Notes under the pieces: model-generated
Told to the model about the DNA's origin: nothing
The model's input: only the letters and a program-made list of their open reading frames with translations
The model's database searches: none
Source: Sistotremastrum niveocremeum HHB9708
Taxonomy: Eukaryota; Basidiomycota; Agaricomycetes; Sistotremastrales; Sistotremastraceae
NCBI GenBank assembly: GCA_001630475.1
Contig: KV419406.1
Span: 422,991 to 486,990, forward strand
Length of the DNA stretch: 64,000 nucleotides
Direction: 5' to 3'
In this document: piece after piece, positions 46,463-58,533 of the stretch
Layout: each line of letters starts with the position of its first letter
How positions within the stretch are numbered: position 1 is the stretch's first letter
Program-made: the position numbers and the translations under genes

Positions 46463-48213
46463 ATGTCGTACCCCAGACCAGGTAGGCCATGTTCTTATGC
46501 TGGTAACAGCTAGCTAACATCCCATCAGGAAACCAGTTCTGGAACGTACCCGAGCTCGTAGCTGAAGTCTGCGAGTACCTGGCAAACGACGACCTTTGCG
46601 CCTGTGCCAGGGTCTCCAGAACAGTATCCCGTCACGCTTTGCGGAAGCTCTATAAGGATGGCGTTCGGCTTCACGACATTTTTGAAATCCTGGGACCTTT
46701 GACTTTGAATGGCTCGCGGGGCGAAGTGGTATTTCATTTTGTTCAAAATCCTTCGAGGGATTAGTTCTGACCACAACTCTAGTTCTTTGCCGAGAAGCCA
46801 TCCTATCGCGAATGGCAACGCTTCTGTCACTATGCTCGATACGTTGAATCTCTGTCTTTCAGCCATGTGAAGAGCCTGAGGAGCATTTCCGACGAAGCAT
46901 TCCTAGACATTCTGTTCGTCGCACCCCCTGGAAGTGTCATCTTCCCCCGCCTTCGTTCCTTGAAATGGAGCGACACGAGATCTCAATACATGCGTCGCTT
47001 TAATTTATTCGTCACTGCCTCCTTGAGGGACCTCACACTTTCATCTCCAATGCAGTTACTGCACGGCATCTTCGGCATGCTATCCCGCAGCTCTCCCAAC
47101 CTTCGATGTCTCTCAGTGGACATACCACACAACATCACGAACGTTCCCGCGACTATCCTGCATGAGTTGACTGCAGCTCTGATGACATTTCGTGATCTTC
47201 AACGCGTTGAGATACCTTCGGCGTTCCTCACGGTGGACGTGTTTCGTCTTTTGTCAGAGAAAGACATCAAAACGCTCAGCGTCCGTTCATGCCCTCATGC
47301 TTATATGGAACTCTGTCCGTTTGAGGATACAGCACTGCGATTTGCAAATACCCCTTTCTCGTCGCTCACTCATCTCAGTTGCGAGATCGATCTGCTGCTT
47401 CTAGGTGAAGGGAAGCGTCTCGCAGCTCGATCGCTCCGGGCGTTAAACCTGCACGTACCTGCGTCGATAGCTGAGGATCGGTTGACATCGTGCGCAAAGC
47501 TCCTGGCAGACAGATGCGATGAGCTCGACTCTCTTTCTTTATTGATCACGAGACCGGTGCTAGCAGGGGACGTATCTTCCCCAATCACCGCGAGAGTCTT
47601 GACCTCTTTCCTGATTGCCATTCCCGGACTTCTCATCCTCGACATTGACGATTCCGTCCCAGTTTCAATCAGTGGCCCGGAACTAGAATTGCTCGCACCG
47701 CTGTGCCACAACCTCGTCGAGCTGAATACTTGCACCCACGCTCTTGGTCGTCGATTGAACAATCCGCCTGGCCTAGGGTCCCTCATTCCATTTGCCAAGC
47801 ACTGTCGCGATCTCAAGGTGCTCGGGATATACATGGATGCCACACATGTCCCCAATCATTCCCCAGAAATTCACGCCTCATTTACTCAACTGCGCCAGTT
47901 AAATGTTTATCATGGGATGGAGATCATCGACGAGTCTGCAGTTGCTGAATACTTGGGCAATTTTTTGTCGCCGGATACTCAGGTTTGCCTCAAATCATCA
48001 ACTCGACAAGAAACAACGATAAGCCTGGCAGCTTTGTCGGCGCAGGTGTTTGACTGGGCGTGGAAATGGGAACAGGTCGACGCGTGGCTGGTTGACAGAA
48101 AGCCCTTCCGGGAACTTATCGTGCCTGCATTCACTCAGATGCGAACAATTGATAAAATATTTGATGACATCGAGAGAGCATCGCGGACTAGAAACCAACC
48201 AGTTCCTTTCTAG
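46463..48213 (+). CDS. F-box/LRR-like protein 4
   Basis: Three exons: 46463-46481 (19 nt), 46529-46728 (200 nt, same as gene 3), 46783-48213 (549 aa). F-box NQFWNVPELVAEVCEYLANDDLCACARVSRTVSRHALRKLYK. Exon 3 opens FFAEKPSYREWQRFCHYARYVESLSF. LRR-like body: VIFPRLRSLKW, FNLFVTASLRDLTLSSPMQLL, RSSPNLRCLSVDIP, RSLRALNLHVPAS, LLAPLCHNLVELNTCTHALG, SLIPFAKHCRDLKVLGIYMDATHVPNHSPE. Clearly paralogous to gene 3. It looks intact. Confidence 0.86.
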
Positions 48214-48419
48214 TATCTGAATACATCGATTGTTCGGACCAACTTACTCATTATACTGAGTACTCATAGGGGGTGAGGCGGCTGTGATGCTCATCCTCCA
48301 TTCTGACGACAGGTTCAGTATTGGCAACCATTCAGCCATCGCGCGAGATGGATCGGTGCATCAGGATCTCCTCCGCGTGAGCCTGTACATCTGCCGGCCT
48401 AGTCGAGTTTTTTGTCAGC

Positions 48420-50301
48420 CTAATCACAAGAAAAGAGGCAGATGAAATACCCCAGTCGATATTTCCTGGGCATCAGTCCTTTGCCAAACAAGCTGACGGA
48501 CAATATGAGCTCAACGAATATAAGAGACTGACAGAACGAGAGGGTACTGACCGATCGACATGATTGGAACATAACATTGCCACGAAAATATTCGCGATGT
48601 GTACCGGAACGATACCGAATGCATACGTATAGTATACCTGCAAATTCTTCTTCTCGAAAGACATTAACTTCGACTTGCATCCTCGGAGATTTGTCCTCGC
48701 ATAGCATGTTTTCGAAAACGACACTTCATCTACGAATCACCACATTAGCAAGCTGAGATAAGATAGGGGATGATAAAAGGAGTGACATACGAAGAGGATT
48801 GTACCATCCGCAACATCTTAAGATACTCTGTACAGTCCCTCGAGTTTCCCACCCTAAGCTCTGGCTCCAGATCTCATTCAGCTTTCCTCCCAGATCGAAC
48901 GCGCATCTTTTGTACGACATGTACCCGACTATTAAGATGGAAATGAAGCAGGGCCATAGTAGGAGCGCGTAGAACGAAAGAATGGGCCGAGAATTGAGTA
49001 AGGTGCCTGTGAGGCCGAGGAGGGAAGATAGGAGGAGGAGAGTCGCGGTTAAGGTGACCACTACGATGAAGGCGTTAATTCGAGGGAATACTGATGGAGA
49101 TAAGAAAACACACCGGTGAGGATATCTGAATCAAGAATGGCTATGACATCTGCTTGTGGTGTTGCTACGAGAGAATTAGATGTGAAAGTGCAGAGCCTCA
49201 CGGAGGACTTACTCCGAAACCATACTCCTAATACATATATCAGCCCAAGTAAGCCATACGTGAAGACCTGGAGCCGTGATGAGCGACGCTGGCATCGGGC
49301 CAAAGAAGAAGCAGACTCACCATGATGACCGAGATCAGAAGCACCCATTTATGCGGCGTCCATACGCTCATGCTCTCCAGTTCCAACTCGAAAGAGAATT
49401 CGCCGAATGGATCAAATCGAGGTTCAACCTGGCTAGACTTTGCCCAAAATACATCTGAGTTCATCGAGTTCGTTCTTGAAGGAACCGGAAATTTATGAGT
49501 AAGGCGGGAGAGCGTGTGGCTTGAGGTCGAAGACGACGTATGCAGCGGACGAAGAGGAGGTCTAGTGCTCTGAGGACGTGAAGGAGGACGTGCCGGCGGC
49601 GGGGGTGGCAATGGCTCTCCTCTATCAAGATGAATTTCTTCATAGGGACCGTATTCCGGATCAGGCCCAACAATCTTCAGCTCGCCGGGAGGTAGGTCGT
49701 GAACGAGAGTTTTCTCAGAGCTAGCGCTTGCACTGCCACTCGAAGTCCGGAAAAGCCTAAAAGAGGAAGAGACGGCACGACCAATTGATATCGAGGTATT
49801 CTTTGTGAACGCAGGTACAGGTAGAGTTGGGAAGCTCGACATTGAAAGACCGGAGAGTACAGAGCGCTTCGACCTCTTTGAATCGTGTGATGCATGGCTT
49901 TCTCGATGTTCAATGGTTGGCCGTGGTTGAGATATATCTTCGTGGGAGGTGAACCTGAGGATATCGTCTTGGGACATCATAGGCGTTTTCGGGAGCGGTT
50001 TATTCTTCTTTCGTTGAGGGTGAGCTCCAGGGTCCGAAACAACAGCAGGCCGAATATCTTCGAAGTCCCCGTCCACATCTTTAACATTTATTGTCGGTAT
50101 AGGTATGCTCGCCGCTGGCGCATGAGATGGTAAATCCAGAGCAGTCGTTTGAGCTTCTTCCAGTTCGTCAAATACAGATTCCAGCCGTGGTGTAGACAAC
50201 AATGTCGGTGAAGCCACGCCAGGTATCGCGGGAGACAAGTGACTAATAGACCGACGTCGTATCTGAGGCTGGACGACACGGATGCTGTTGGAAGAGTTCA
50301 T
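48420..50301 (-). CDS. Fungal tetraspanin (Tsp2-like)
   Basis: Four-helix membrane protein organising signalling microdomains. Minus-strand start at 50301 (MNSSNSIRVV). A long cytosolic N-terminal region (about 330 residues, Ser/Pro-rich, with PPPPPARPP) leads to FDPFGEFSFELELESMSVWTPHKW. TM1 is WVLLISVIM joined to VFTYGLLGLIYVLGVWF; TM2 is LTATLLLLSSLLGLTGTLL; TM3 is FYALLLWPCFISILIVGYM. The extracellular loop carries the tetraspanin CCG signature in ILRCCGWYNPL and further cysteines (CYARTNLRGC). TM4 is YAFGIVPVHIANIFVAMLC followed by SNHVDRLFGKGLMPRKYRL across the last intron. The extended N-terminus and the FGKGLMP tail fit fungal Tsp2 types. Divergent from ARO7 (185 bp). Confidence 0.87.
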
Positions 50302-50486
50302 CGTCGTTGGATGCGACGGCCGACGAAGTCGATGACGATGACAAAGCCTGGGAAAGTCGCGTCGAGTCGGCCGTTGTAGCCAGTCTTCTGAGACATCGTG
50401 TGTATATAACCCTTTCACACCACGACGACGTCTAGCGCAAGCTCTTACTCTTCTTGATACTAAACTGATACTATAAGGGAGACAGG
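50302..50486. promoter_or_regulatory. Divergent promoter between tetraspanin and ARO7
   Basis: 185 bp between opposite start codons. A TATA-like gtatataacc lies at about 50402-50411, and an actgatactataagg motif is close to the ARO7 ATG. Confidence 0.4.
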
Positions 50487-51619
50487 ATGCAAGAAAACTA
50501 CGTTCTGACCGACAACCCGCTCGATCTGAATAAAATCCGGTCAACTCTAATCCGCCTCGAGGAGACCATTATATTTGGGTTGATTGAACGCGCTCAATTT
50601 TCACATAATCCCAGGATCTATGAAAGAGGGGCATTTGAAGAGTTAACAAAACTAGGATTTACAGGCAGTTGGCTTGAGTGGTTCCTCAAAGAGACGGAGA
50701 CGTTCCATGGTGAGTCGTGTTTGAGTCACCGAGATCTAAATCTGGTCCTAATTCCCCATCTAGCTAAAGCACGTCGTTACACAAGGTACCTGAATGTTAC
50801 CATTGATCACACATGAATCGCTGTATTAATGTGATCGAACAGCCCAGACGAGTATCCATTCACACCAATTGACGCGCTGCCCAAACCGATCATCCCGCCC
50901 CTCCAATACAAGCCTATTCTCTACCAAAACACCGTCAACGTGAACCCCTCAATCCTTTCATTCTACACACGTTCGATCGTGCCTCGCATCTCACGTCAAG
51001 CGACGTTAGCTCTCGCAGCTTCCAGACGCGCACAAGGAATCACAGGAGACGGGGAATACGAAGATGACGGCAACTACGGTAGTGCAGCCACCATCGATGT
51101 GGAAGTCTTACAAGCAATAAGCAAACGTGTTCATTACGGTCCGTCTTCTTTCGCCTGATCAATCGATGGTACCACTCATATATATCACACCCCTAATAGG
51201 AAAGTTCGTCTCCGAGTCCAAGTTCCAAGAAAACCCCGCTGCCTTCATCCCCCATATCCAAAATCCTAACCCTACAGCGCTCGACAAATTGATCACAAAA
51301 CCGGCAGTTGAGAAGGCGCTCTTGGAACGGCTTCGTAAGAAAGCTAGGACCTATGGGCAAGATTTGGGCCCAGATGGTGAACCTATTATTCCTAAGGATG
51401 GAGAGGGCGGTCCGATGAAGATTGATGTGGAAGGCGTCAGGGAATTGTACGAGAGTTACATCATTCCCTTGACGAAGGAGGTCGAGGTATAGTGCTTCAC
51501 TCAATCTTCACCTTCCTTTTACTCATTAGCTTCAGGTGGATTACCTGCTGCAGCGACTGAACGGCCTTACCCCGGAGGAGATCGAAGAGCTGAAGAACCG
51601 ACCAGCTAAGACGAAGTAG
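50487..51619 (+). CDS. ARO7: Chorismate mutase
   Basis: Converts chorismate to prephenate for Phe and Tyr synthesis. The AroQ eukaryotic all-helical form: [25 protein letters not shown] (residues 14-38) is the N-terminal active-site helix with the catalytic Arg. [29 protein letters not shown] follows, then across short introns [73 protein letters not shown] (about 50949-51240). The C-terminal helix contains [29 protein letters not shown] and [23 protein letters not shown]. The regulatory helix region of allosteric fungal enzymes is present. It ends with RPAKTK; stop at 51617-51619. Confidence 0.93.
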
Positions 51620-52013
51620 TTTTCTGGCCACACACGTAGATGGATTTCTCTAAAGATCCTGGAATATAAAACGATGGACCAGAACAAAATGTGCATGCAT
51701 GCATGGCCTTGACGAAGTCAACAATGTTCATTATGCCACCCAAGTACGGAACACGAAACGGGCACCATTTGTTAACGAAAACACAAAGTAAGTAATGTAC
51801 ATCGATACTATCACAATCAGCAAGGGAAAGAACGAAGAGACCGAACGTCGAACGAAAGGATAAATAAAATCCAGCAGAGAGATCTGGGAAGAGAACCAAT
51901 AATAGATACAGACGACACAGTCATCAGCATGCGTTGATATCAACGACCAATAAATAATCTCCATCCATTCCAGGGAGCGGAAACTGACGCATATAATCAA
52001 TCCAGTGAGAAAC

Positions 52014-54381
52014 CTACAAACCAGCCTCTAAACCAGCCATGAGTATACTGGAAGTCGAGATATTGTGGGGAGTGAACGTACCAGCCATGAGCTTCATCCT
52101 GCTCTCATCTCCCATAGTCCTCGTTGCTCTCCTCACGAGCAACTTCTCCATCCTGAATCTCTCGTATGCCTCCTTGGTCGCGCTCCTGAGAGCCTGACAA
52201 ACGCTATTAGTTCTCTGAAATTTGTAAACGGAGAAGGATAACACACCTTCATGTGACTTCCGAAAATCGCACTTCGCATAGGCACGAAGTCACAATGACT
52301 CGGATCAAGAACATCAATCACGCCCCATCGATACTTCCTCGTGAACAAACTCGCTTCATGATCATAATCCCCACCTTGGCCTTCAACAGATCCAATACCC
52401 CCTTCGAGCGAATCAGTAGCAATACTCTCAGGATTCCGATGCTTAGGTCTCTTCCTCTGTTCGGGAGCAACGATGGCAAACGGGATCAACTTCTCGATTT
52501 CGGCAATCGCGCCTTCGCCGGTCTTTCCGTTTCCGGGTCCGTAGAGGTTCATCATGCCGAGCTGATGATCTCGAATCCTCGAACTCGCGTAGCTCAATCT
52601 TTTATCCTCGGCGTTCAGACCTTGACCTTTGGGGTGAGCCAGTCGAGCCTGAGACTCGAGGTAGAGAGTTTCCTGTCTGGCCCGCCAAAGATCGAAATCC
52701 TCGTCAGAGTCGTTCGCGTGTGAACGACGCGTACGTGAGCGCGAACGAGCGAGCTTTGTTCGATCGTTGTTGGCAGCGCTGGAGAAGCGGCCTGAGCGTG
52801 TTGAGCGGATTTTGATGACTCGATGTGCAGAACGATGACGGCCTTCTTCGTCGGCTTCGGCATCCTCGTCGACATCGGAGTCAGAGTCGGAGGAATCTGA
52901 GCTTGGAGTGGGGTATTCAGAGTCGGTCTTTGGGTAGAAGTTGGCATGTCCATTAGATCGGCCGCGAGGAGAAGCTGGGGAAGGGGGAACCTGTGGAGTG
53001 CGGACGCTAGCCTTATGAATCCGAGCCTTGGGTGTTGCACTCCGGTCTTTAAGAGTCTCCGCTCTCGACCCGAAAACGCCGAATCCTAAACCGGCTTGTT
53101 TCAGGTCCCTTTTCACGACTCTCTTGACCAACTCGAGATTGGAATCAGTCATGGAGTCACTGTGAGCGACTACCGGGAGAATATTGACTTTGTTAGCGAG
53201 GCGTTTGAGGACCTTGATTTGGGCGAGTGGGAGGGAGACGCGCGAGTCGCCATCGGAATCCGAGTCGTCATCTGAAGAGTACTCGTCATCGGATCCAGGA
53301 GGAGTTGTTCTAGATTTGCGAGAAGAGGTTTGAGGGCGCGAGTTCAAGACGGCAGTTGGATCGATAAGATAAACGAGGCTATGAGATCGAAGCAAGATCG
53401 AGGAGTTCATGAGTTCATATACGATATGATAAAAGGAGACGAGCCACGTACAGATGAACGTGTTGATCGCCCTTAGAACCTCTGATGATCTTATGCTCTT
53501 CCTCCAACGAATCCATGTACAAATCGTCAATGAACTTGACAATGTCCCGGACTTGAGACTCCAGTTCAAGCTCCATGCCAACGTCGAAATTGAGTCCAGG
53601 AGTATCGATCGCGGTCAACGTCAATCGCTCGGACGGGCTGTCGAGTACTTCGACGCGAGTGAGTTTGATGGATTTGGTGTGTTTTGTCGGTCCGTGAAGG
53701 AAGCGTTCAAGAGAGGCTCGGTGTTCAAGTGTAGCAGTCGGGGATATATCGGACGTCTCGAGGATAAGACGAAGAAGGGATGTCTTCCCTGTCCCGATCG
53801 CACCAGCGACCTGTAAATCAAGTGAGTCAAAAGGGTCCAATAGGGGTGGCACACGACTTACCATAATGTTAAAAGTAGGTGGAACGTTTTTGCGCGTCCT
53901 AATGGACCTGGCGCGTCCAGAAACCGAATAAGAGCTCTCTCTACCCCAAGCAGAGGGAGGTGAAGCATAAATAGTGTGGCCAGCCTTGGAAGCTGATAAG
54001 GGAGGAGCTGGGAATCCCGGACTCCCAGCATGATGAGTCGTGGTGGTAGCAGTTTTCAGCGTGCCAGCGACACTGCCGGCGCTGGCATCGCTCGTCGTTG
54101 GCATCCTAAATGGTTTGTGAAAAGGAATGGGAGACTCGTTCGTCGATTGCGAGAACGAGATCTTCGAGGGTCCTGTAAGAGAGTGTGGGGGGCTAGGAAA
54201 CGGTTCGATATTTTGCATCTCCTGCTGAAGGTCGTCGACGTCGACAAGGTTCTCTGGCCATGCCATTGCCTTGTCTGAGGTGCTCCGGATTTTCAGTTCA
54301 GGGAGTGACGGTGAGACTTTGAGGGGCGAATTTTGTCGCGGAGGCGACTGTTTCTTTTTACGAATGAAACCGAGTACCATA
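52014..54381 (-). CDS. Divergent septin GTPase
   Basis: Minus strand from MVLGFIRKKKQ (54381; an ATG at 54503 is alternative) to the stop at 52014. A disordered N-terminus of about 165 residues leads to PPTFNIMVAGAIGTGKTSLL (G1 P-loop GAIGTGKT), TLTAIDTPGLNFD (G3) and VYLIDPTA. A long acidic Ser/Asp insert (DDEYSSDDDSDSDGD) follows, then LAQIKVLKRLANKVNILPVVAHSDSMTD (G4 AHSD in place of AKAD). A second disordered stretch, rich in Ser, Asp and Arg, precedes FTRKYRWGVIDVLDPSHCDFVPMRSAIFGSHMK, the septin unique element start. The C-terminal helix EAYERFRMEKLLVRR is short. Septins form filaments at septa and buds. The two inserts inside the G domain and the altered G4 set it apart from the Cdc3/10/11/12 types. 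Its relation to the septin-like fusion at 12691 is worth testing. Confidence 0.85.
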
Positions 54382-54694
54382 GTGGTTGTACAGAGCAGAG
54401 AATGTGGGTGAAAGGAGAGGTGGGCTAGCAACGCCTGGCGTTGTGAATGAGGCTGAAGAATAATATGAGCGTGGGAAATGTTCCTGAGTTGGATGAATGC
54501 CACTTGGTGCTGACGAGACGAGACTATCGCTTTTGAAGCTTATCGGTTATAGTACTTACGGGTTTTTTTCTCAGAATTGATATGTCTTATCTGTCTTAAG
54601 TGTCTTTGTGCCCTTTACGAAGGGTGGAAGAGCATCAGATTGCACCATAACTACTCGAGATAAATATTCTTTGTTCTACATCATAGACTACATG

Positions 54695-57600
54695 TTAAGG
54701 TCCATCTTCGTGAGGACTTGATCCTGCGGTCCTCCCAAGTTCGATATCTGGCCCGTCATTCAACAACACCGTACTGCGGGGCGCTTTCCCAAAGGCATTT
54801 CGCAAATTTCGGAAAGGGAAATTCCAGGCTGCCTTTGAAACTGACAACGAAGGCTCATCCGGGATAGGGATAGCGGAGGACGGCTGTTCAAAGCCTTCGG
54901 GGAAATAAGGCCTGAGGTCACGGGCCAGATCTAACATCCAAAAGTTAAGAAAAACTTGACCAATGACTGGAGTGACATACCCAGGTCTCTAGTAGCACGG
55001 GCCTTCAGTTTCTCGCGATAAGATATGGCTCGATCTCGTGTATATTCACTAGTGCGTTCCTCGTCTTCCCATTCCTTCATTTTTTGAGATTCTGACATGC
55101 AAAGCTGGAAGAAGTTGGCAGCATCAACCAGGTAGTTTCTGCTGATCTGTTCGAAAGCACCACGATCGAGATAAGCTATGATCGTGTCCGCGTGCTTGCG
55201 CCAGGTCTGTCGTTTACGCTGATAGCGGGAGAGGTGATAAATCACTTGGGAGAGATCAAATGAACGGGGCACGTCAAAGTCGAACGGAAGAGAGGGCACA
55301 AGTCCACCAAGGAAGTCAAGGAAAACAGACATCGCCTGATTCGGGGAATTGAGAAGGGCAGCGTTCGGCATATCGGTCAGGATTTCCACTTCGTGGTCCC
55401 TTGCAGTAGAGAGCACGAGGTCTTGAATAAGGGCCCAGGGTAAATGCGATTTCCAGATCAGCAGATCGACGAAGTCTGAGCGTGGTACTTCTGACAAAAT
55501 TTGTGTGACAACAGTATTAGTTTGGTCATTGTCAAGATTCAACAGCTCCAATATTGGTCGCTTGAAAGCTTTCACGACAAATATGTTGACTTTGGGTGGA
55601 GCAATCAAGGCACAAATATTCCTGGCCAGGTTGTCACATTCGTCGCCGGACGGCGGAGGAAGAGCTAGACAGATGGTGAATGTGAGATTTCTCAATACAA
55701 TACATGACTCACGAATGAAGCAGCAATCGTGATTTTCATAGAAAGCAACAACCTCATCCGAATTCTCGTGTTCGCTGTGTACATCACGGCAATACTCCCA
55801 CAGCTTTGAGGCCGCGCGAAGATCAGAGAGACTGTGAAGAGCGCCTCGATTGAGGTAGTAAGTCAATGTTTGGCTATATCGGCGGAACAAAGCATTGTGC
55901 TGGACAAGATCAAGGACGGGAGCGAGGTCGAGGGAAGGGGGAGGAGTGACAACAGATGGTGATTGGTAAATGATGTCTTCCAGGAATTCACACACAAGTA
56001 AGGGGTATGCGTCATGGGCGACGCTCATCTCAGGGAGGTCAGAGAAGAAGTTATATAGTTCATCAAGAACCTCGACTTCTTTTCCTTTCGTGATGAAAGT
56101 GGCGACATCACGAACTCCGAACCACCGGTAGTGAGGATTCCGGATGAGCGACTGTACGACAGAAGCTCGATCCACAAATGAGAGGATTGAAGTGAGGTCG
56201 TCGGTCTTTCCATCCAAGAACAGACTAACGCATGTCCAGACAGCGGAGTCGAATATTTCTTCGCGATTCCCCAATTCACGATCTGAATCGAAGGTGCAGA
56301 GAATCCGGGCGATACACTCCTCAACCGAGTGGAATGTGTAATCCCGAAGATCCCTGTTGTCTTCTTCTAATGAAGTCAAAAGAGCCAACGGATGAAAAAA
56401 GTCGCGTCGAACTCCCCGCGATGAATTGATCATGTCAAGACATTGGGTTTGGCACCATCGCGTGAAATCATTTGCCTTCAGATCTTCTCTCCAATATCTG
56501 AACCCCCCTGGATCTTTCCAACCGTCCCAGTCCTTCAGGTATGTGAGCTGTTTGTGCACTGTCTCCTTCACGCGGAACGAGGTATCAGTGGCCAAGAATC
56601 GTTCACGGACTGCACGGAAAAGCGGAAGAAGCGAATTCCCAGCAAGGTACCCCTGTCCGAACTCAAATGAAGGCACAGCGCGCTCCAAGAGTTCCGCATC
56701 GTTGGTGTTGAGAACCAGCTGTGCGTAAGTCTTGAGCGCTGATATATTTGTTCCATCATCCTCTTTCCATCGGACTAGGGCTCCCACATCTTCGGCGCCT
56801 TTGGGACTGCCACCTTCGCTGCTCTCGTCCTTCTTCTTTTCATCTTCGGACTGGTCGTGCCCTTGGTGCCGGACACGGCGACGAATCCATTGCAACAACG
56901 GCTTCATTGCATTGCTCAGAGGACTTTCGAACGGTGAGTTGTCGCTGAGAGCCGCATGGATGGTGGTGACCATGATGATTCCAAGGATGACAAGAGTAAG
57001 GCCAGTTGCGAGGGCCCCGCCGACGATGAGGATAGGCGCCGGGCCGGCGAAGGAGAATGCAAGCTCCCACAATTGGATCAGAAAGCCAAGGACAAAGAAA
57101 CCGATGGAGAGTAGGATGGTCCAGACCAATACTCCCATCAGGGATCGCATCTTGGTCTCTCCGGTAAGCATTCGTCTCTGACGAGCAAGCGCTCGCTCGA
57201 GGTTTGTGTTGCCTAGCGGTGTGGCAATGAGTCGAGCACCCCATTGCATGCCCAGGACACAGAGGATGGAGTTAGATATCTGGAAGTGCAGTATGATTCA
57301 TTATGTCTGGATATTCACGAATACCCTTACTCACACTTGTGATCAACGCCAGATAATAGAATAATGCCACCAGCTGGGTAGGTACAGACGGTGGTGGCAT
57401 CTTCGCCGGCGACGATTCAGACGGTGTCATGAAGGTTTGAATGACAGGACAGATGAATGCAGTCACGACAGTCAAGAACAGTGCGATCTATCGGTCGCAT
57501 GAGGAGCCGTCCCTTGTATATAAACGAGAACACGTACGAATACCAGCGAGATCTGCATCACCTCTCTCCATTCCTCCACCATGACCTTGACCTTCGCCAG

Positions 57601-58009
57601 GGACTCCTTATCTAGTGCATTCCAAGTCTGAGCGTCGCCGAGCGCTCTTCCTTCATAAGCTTTGTCGTCTACATCTTCATCAGCAACGCTCATAAATATA
57701 TAGTTTGTTCATACCTTTAGTAGCATCCGTCTCGAGCGCTTGCAACATCGTCGTGTGTTTGTTCATCGTATGAAGCTGAGCTCGAAGCTCTGCTTTTATC
57801 TCTTCGTTCTGCGCATTTGAAGCCTTCGATTGTTCGCTGATTAAACCGTTTTGAGCCTTGATGAGCTCTAAAAGCTGATCGAATTTGGATGGGGTCGACG
57901 ACATGCCGGTACTGTCAGGAGGACGACCTTCGACGTCGATCTGTTCCCTTACGACGGACTGGCGACGTTTGAAGCGAGGAGATCTGGACCGACGGGAGCG
58001 CGACGACAT
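54695..58009 (-). CDS. DUF6535-type basidiomycete membrane protein
   Basis: Minus strand from MSSRSRRSRSPR (58009) to 54695, several exons. The first exon is basic then coiled-coil-like (LLELIKAQNGLISEQSKASNAQNEEIKAELRAQL). Next DVDDKAYEGRALGDAQTWNALDKESLAKVKVMVEEWREVMQISLVFVALFLTVVTAFICPVIQTF matches the DUF6535 region: a charged stretch then TM1. TM2 is LVALFYYLALITS-ISNSILCVLGMQWG across an intron, then the paired helices GVLVWTILLSIGFFVLGFLIQLWEL and PAPILIVGGALATGLTLVILGIIMV. The large helical cytosolic C-terminal region (about 560 residues) ends RTAGSSPHEDGP. The function of this family is unknown. It looks intact. Confidence 0.78.
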
Positions 58010-58056
58010 AGCGTTGGGAGATGGTGCGACAGGACTGGTGGGGATGGAGGGTTAGG

Positions 58057-58533
58057 CTATTGGTGATAGTACCCGTGTGAGTCCTGAACCCAGTGCTGCC
58101 TCGTTGTCTGAGCGTCTCTGCCAGGGTACCGGACGTTAGCCAATGAGAATATGAGAACGAAAATGGATCCGCTCACTGCCAGAGAAAATGGATGCACAGT
58201 CAGAATCGTCCAACCATAACGAGTTCCTGATGTTATAGGCCGGATTGATTTTAAATCTGTCTCCTGCTGCATGCTGCGTCTGGCTCTTGTGTCTTCGTCC
58301 GCAGCTACAGCCTTGAATCCCAAGTCAAATCCGACGACCCAGTTTACAGTTCGACGTCTCGGTCCATAGATGAGGAAAATGCGGTTGTGCATGTTTCGAA
58401 AATATTCTGGAAATAGGTTCATTATTGTTGAAGCCGAAGAAAGAACATTGAGTCCGTCGTCGTCGTCTTCGCCTTTCACTGGAAGGTGTGCGGAATCGGG
58501 CTCGGATGAGTTATAATAACCAAACATCCACAA
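58057..58533 (-). CDS. Small unrecognised one-helix protein
   Basis: A 158-codon single-exon frame on the minus strand, 47 bp upstream of the DUF6535 start and in the same direction. It has an acidic N-terminus (KGEDDDDG), then LFPEYFRNMHNRIFLIYG, RTVNWVVGFDLGFKAVAADEDTRAR and one strong hydrophobic segment FSLAVSGSIFVLIFSLANV near the C-terminus. No family recognised. The close same-strand spacing may mean it is a 5' exon or a partner of the neighbour. Confidence 0.4.
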   Translation of the reverse strand: MWMFGYYNSSEPDSAHLPVKGEDDDDGLNVLSSASTIMNLFPEYFRNMHNRIFLIYGPRRRTVNWVVGFDLGFKAVAADEDTRARRSMQQETDLKSIRPITSGTRYGWTILTVHPFSLAVSGSIFVLIFSLANVRYPGRDAQTTRQHWVQDSHGYYHQ

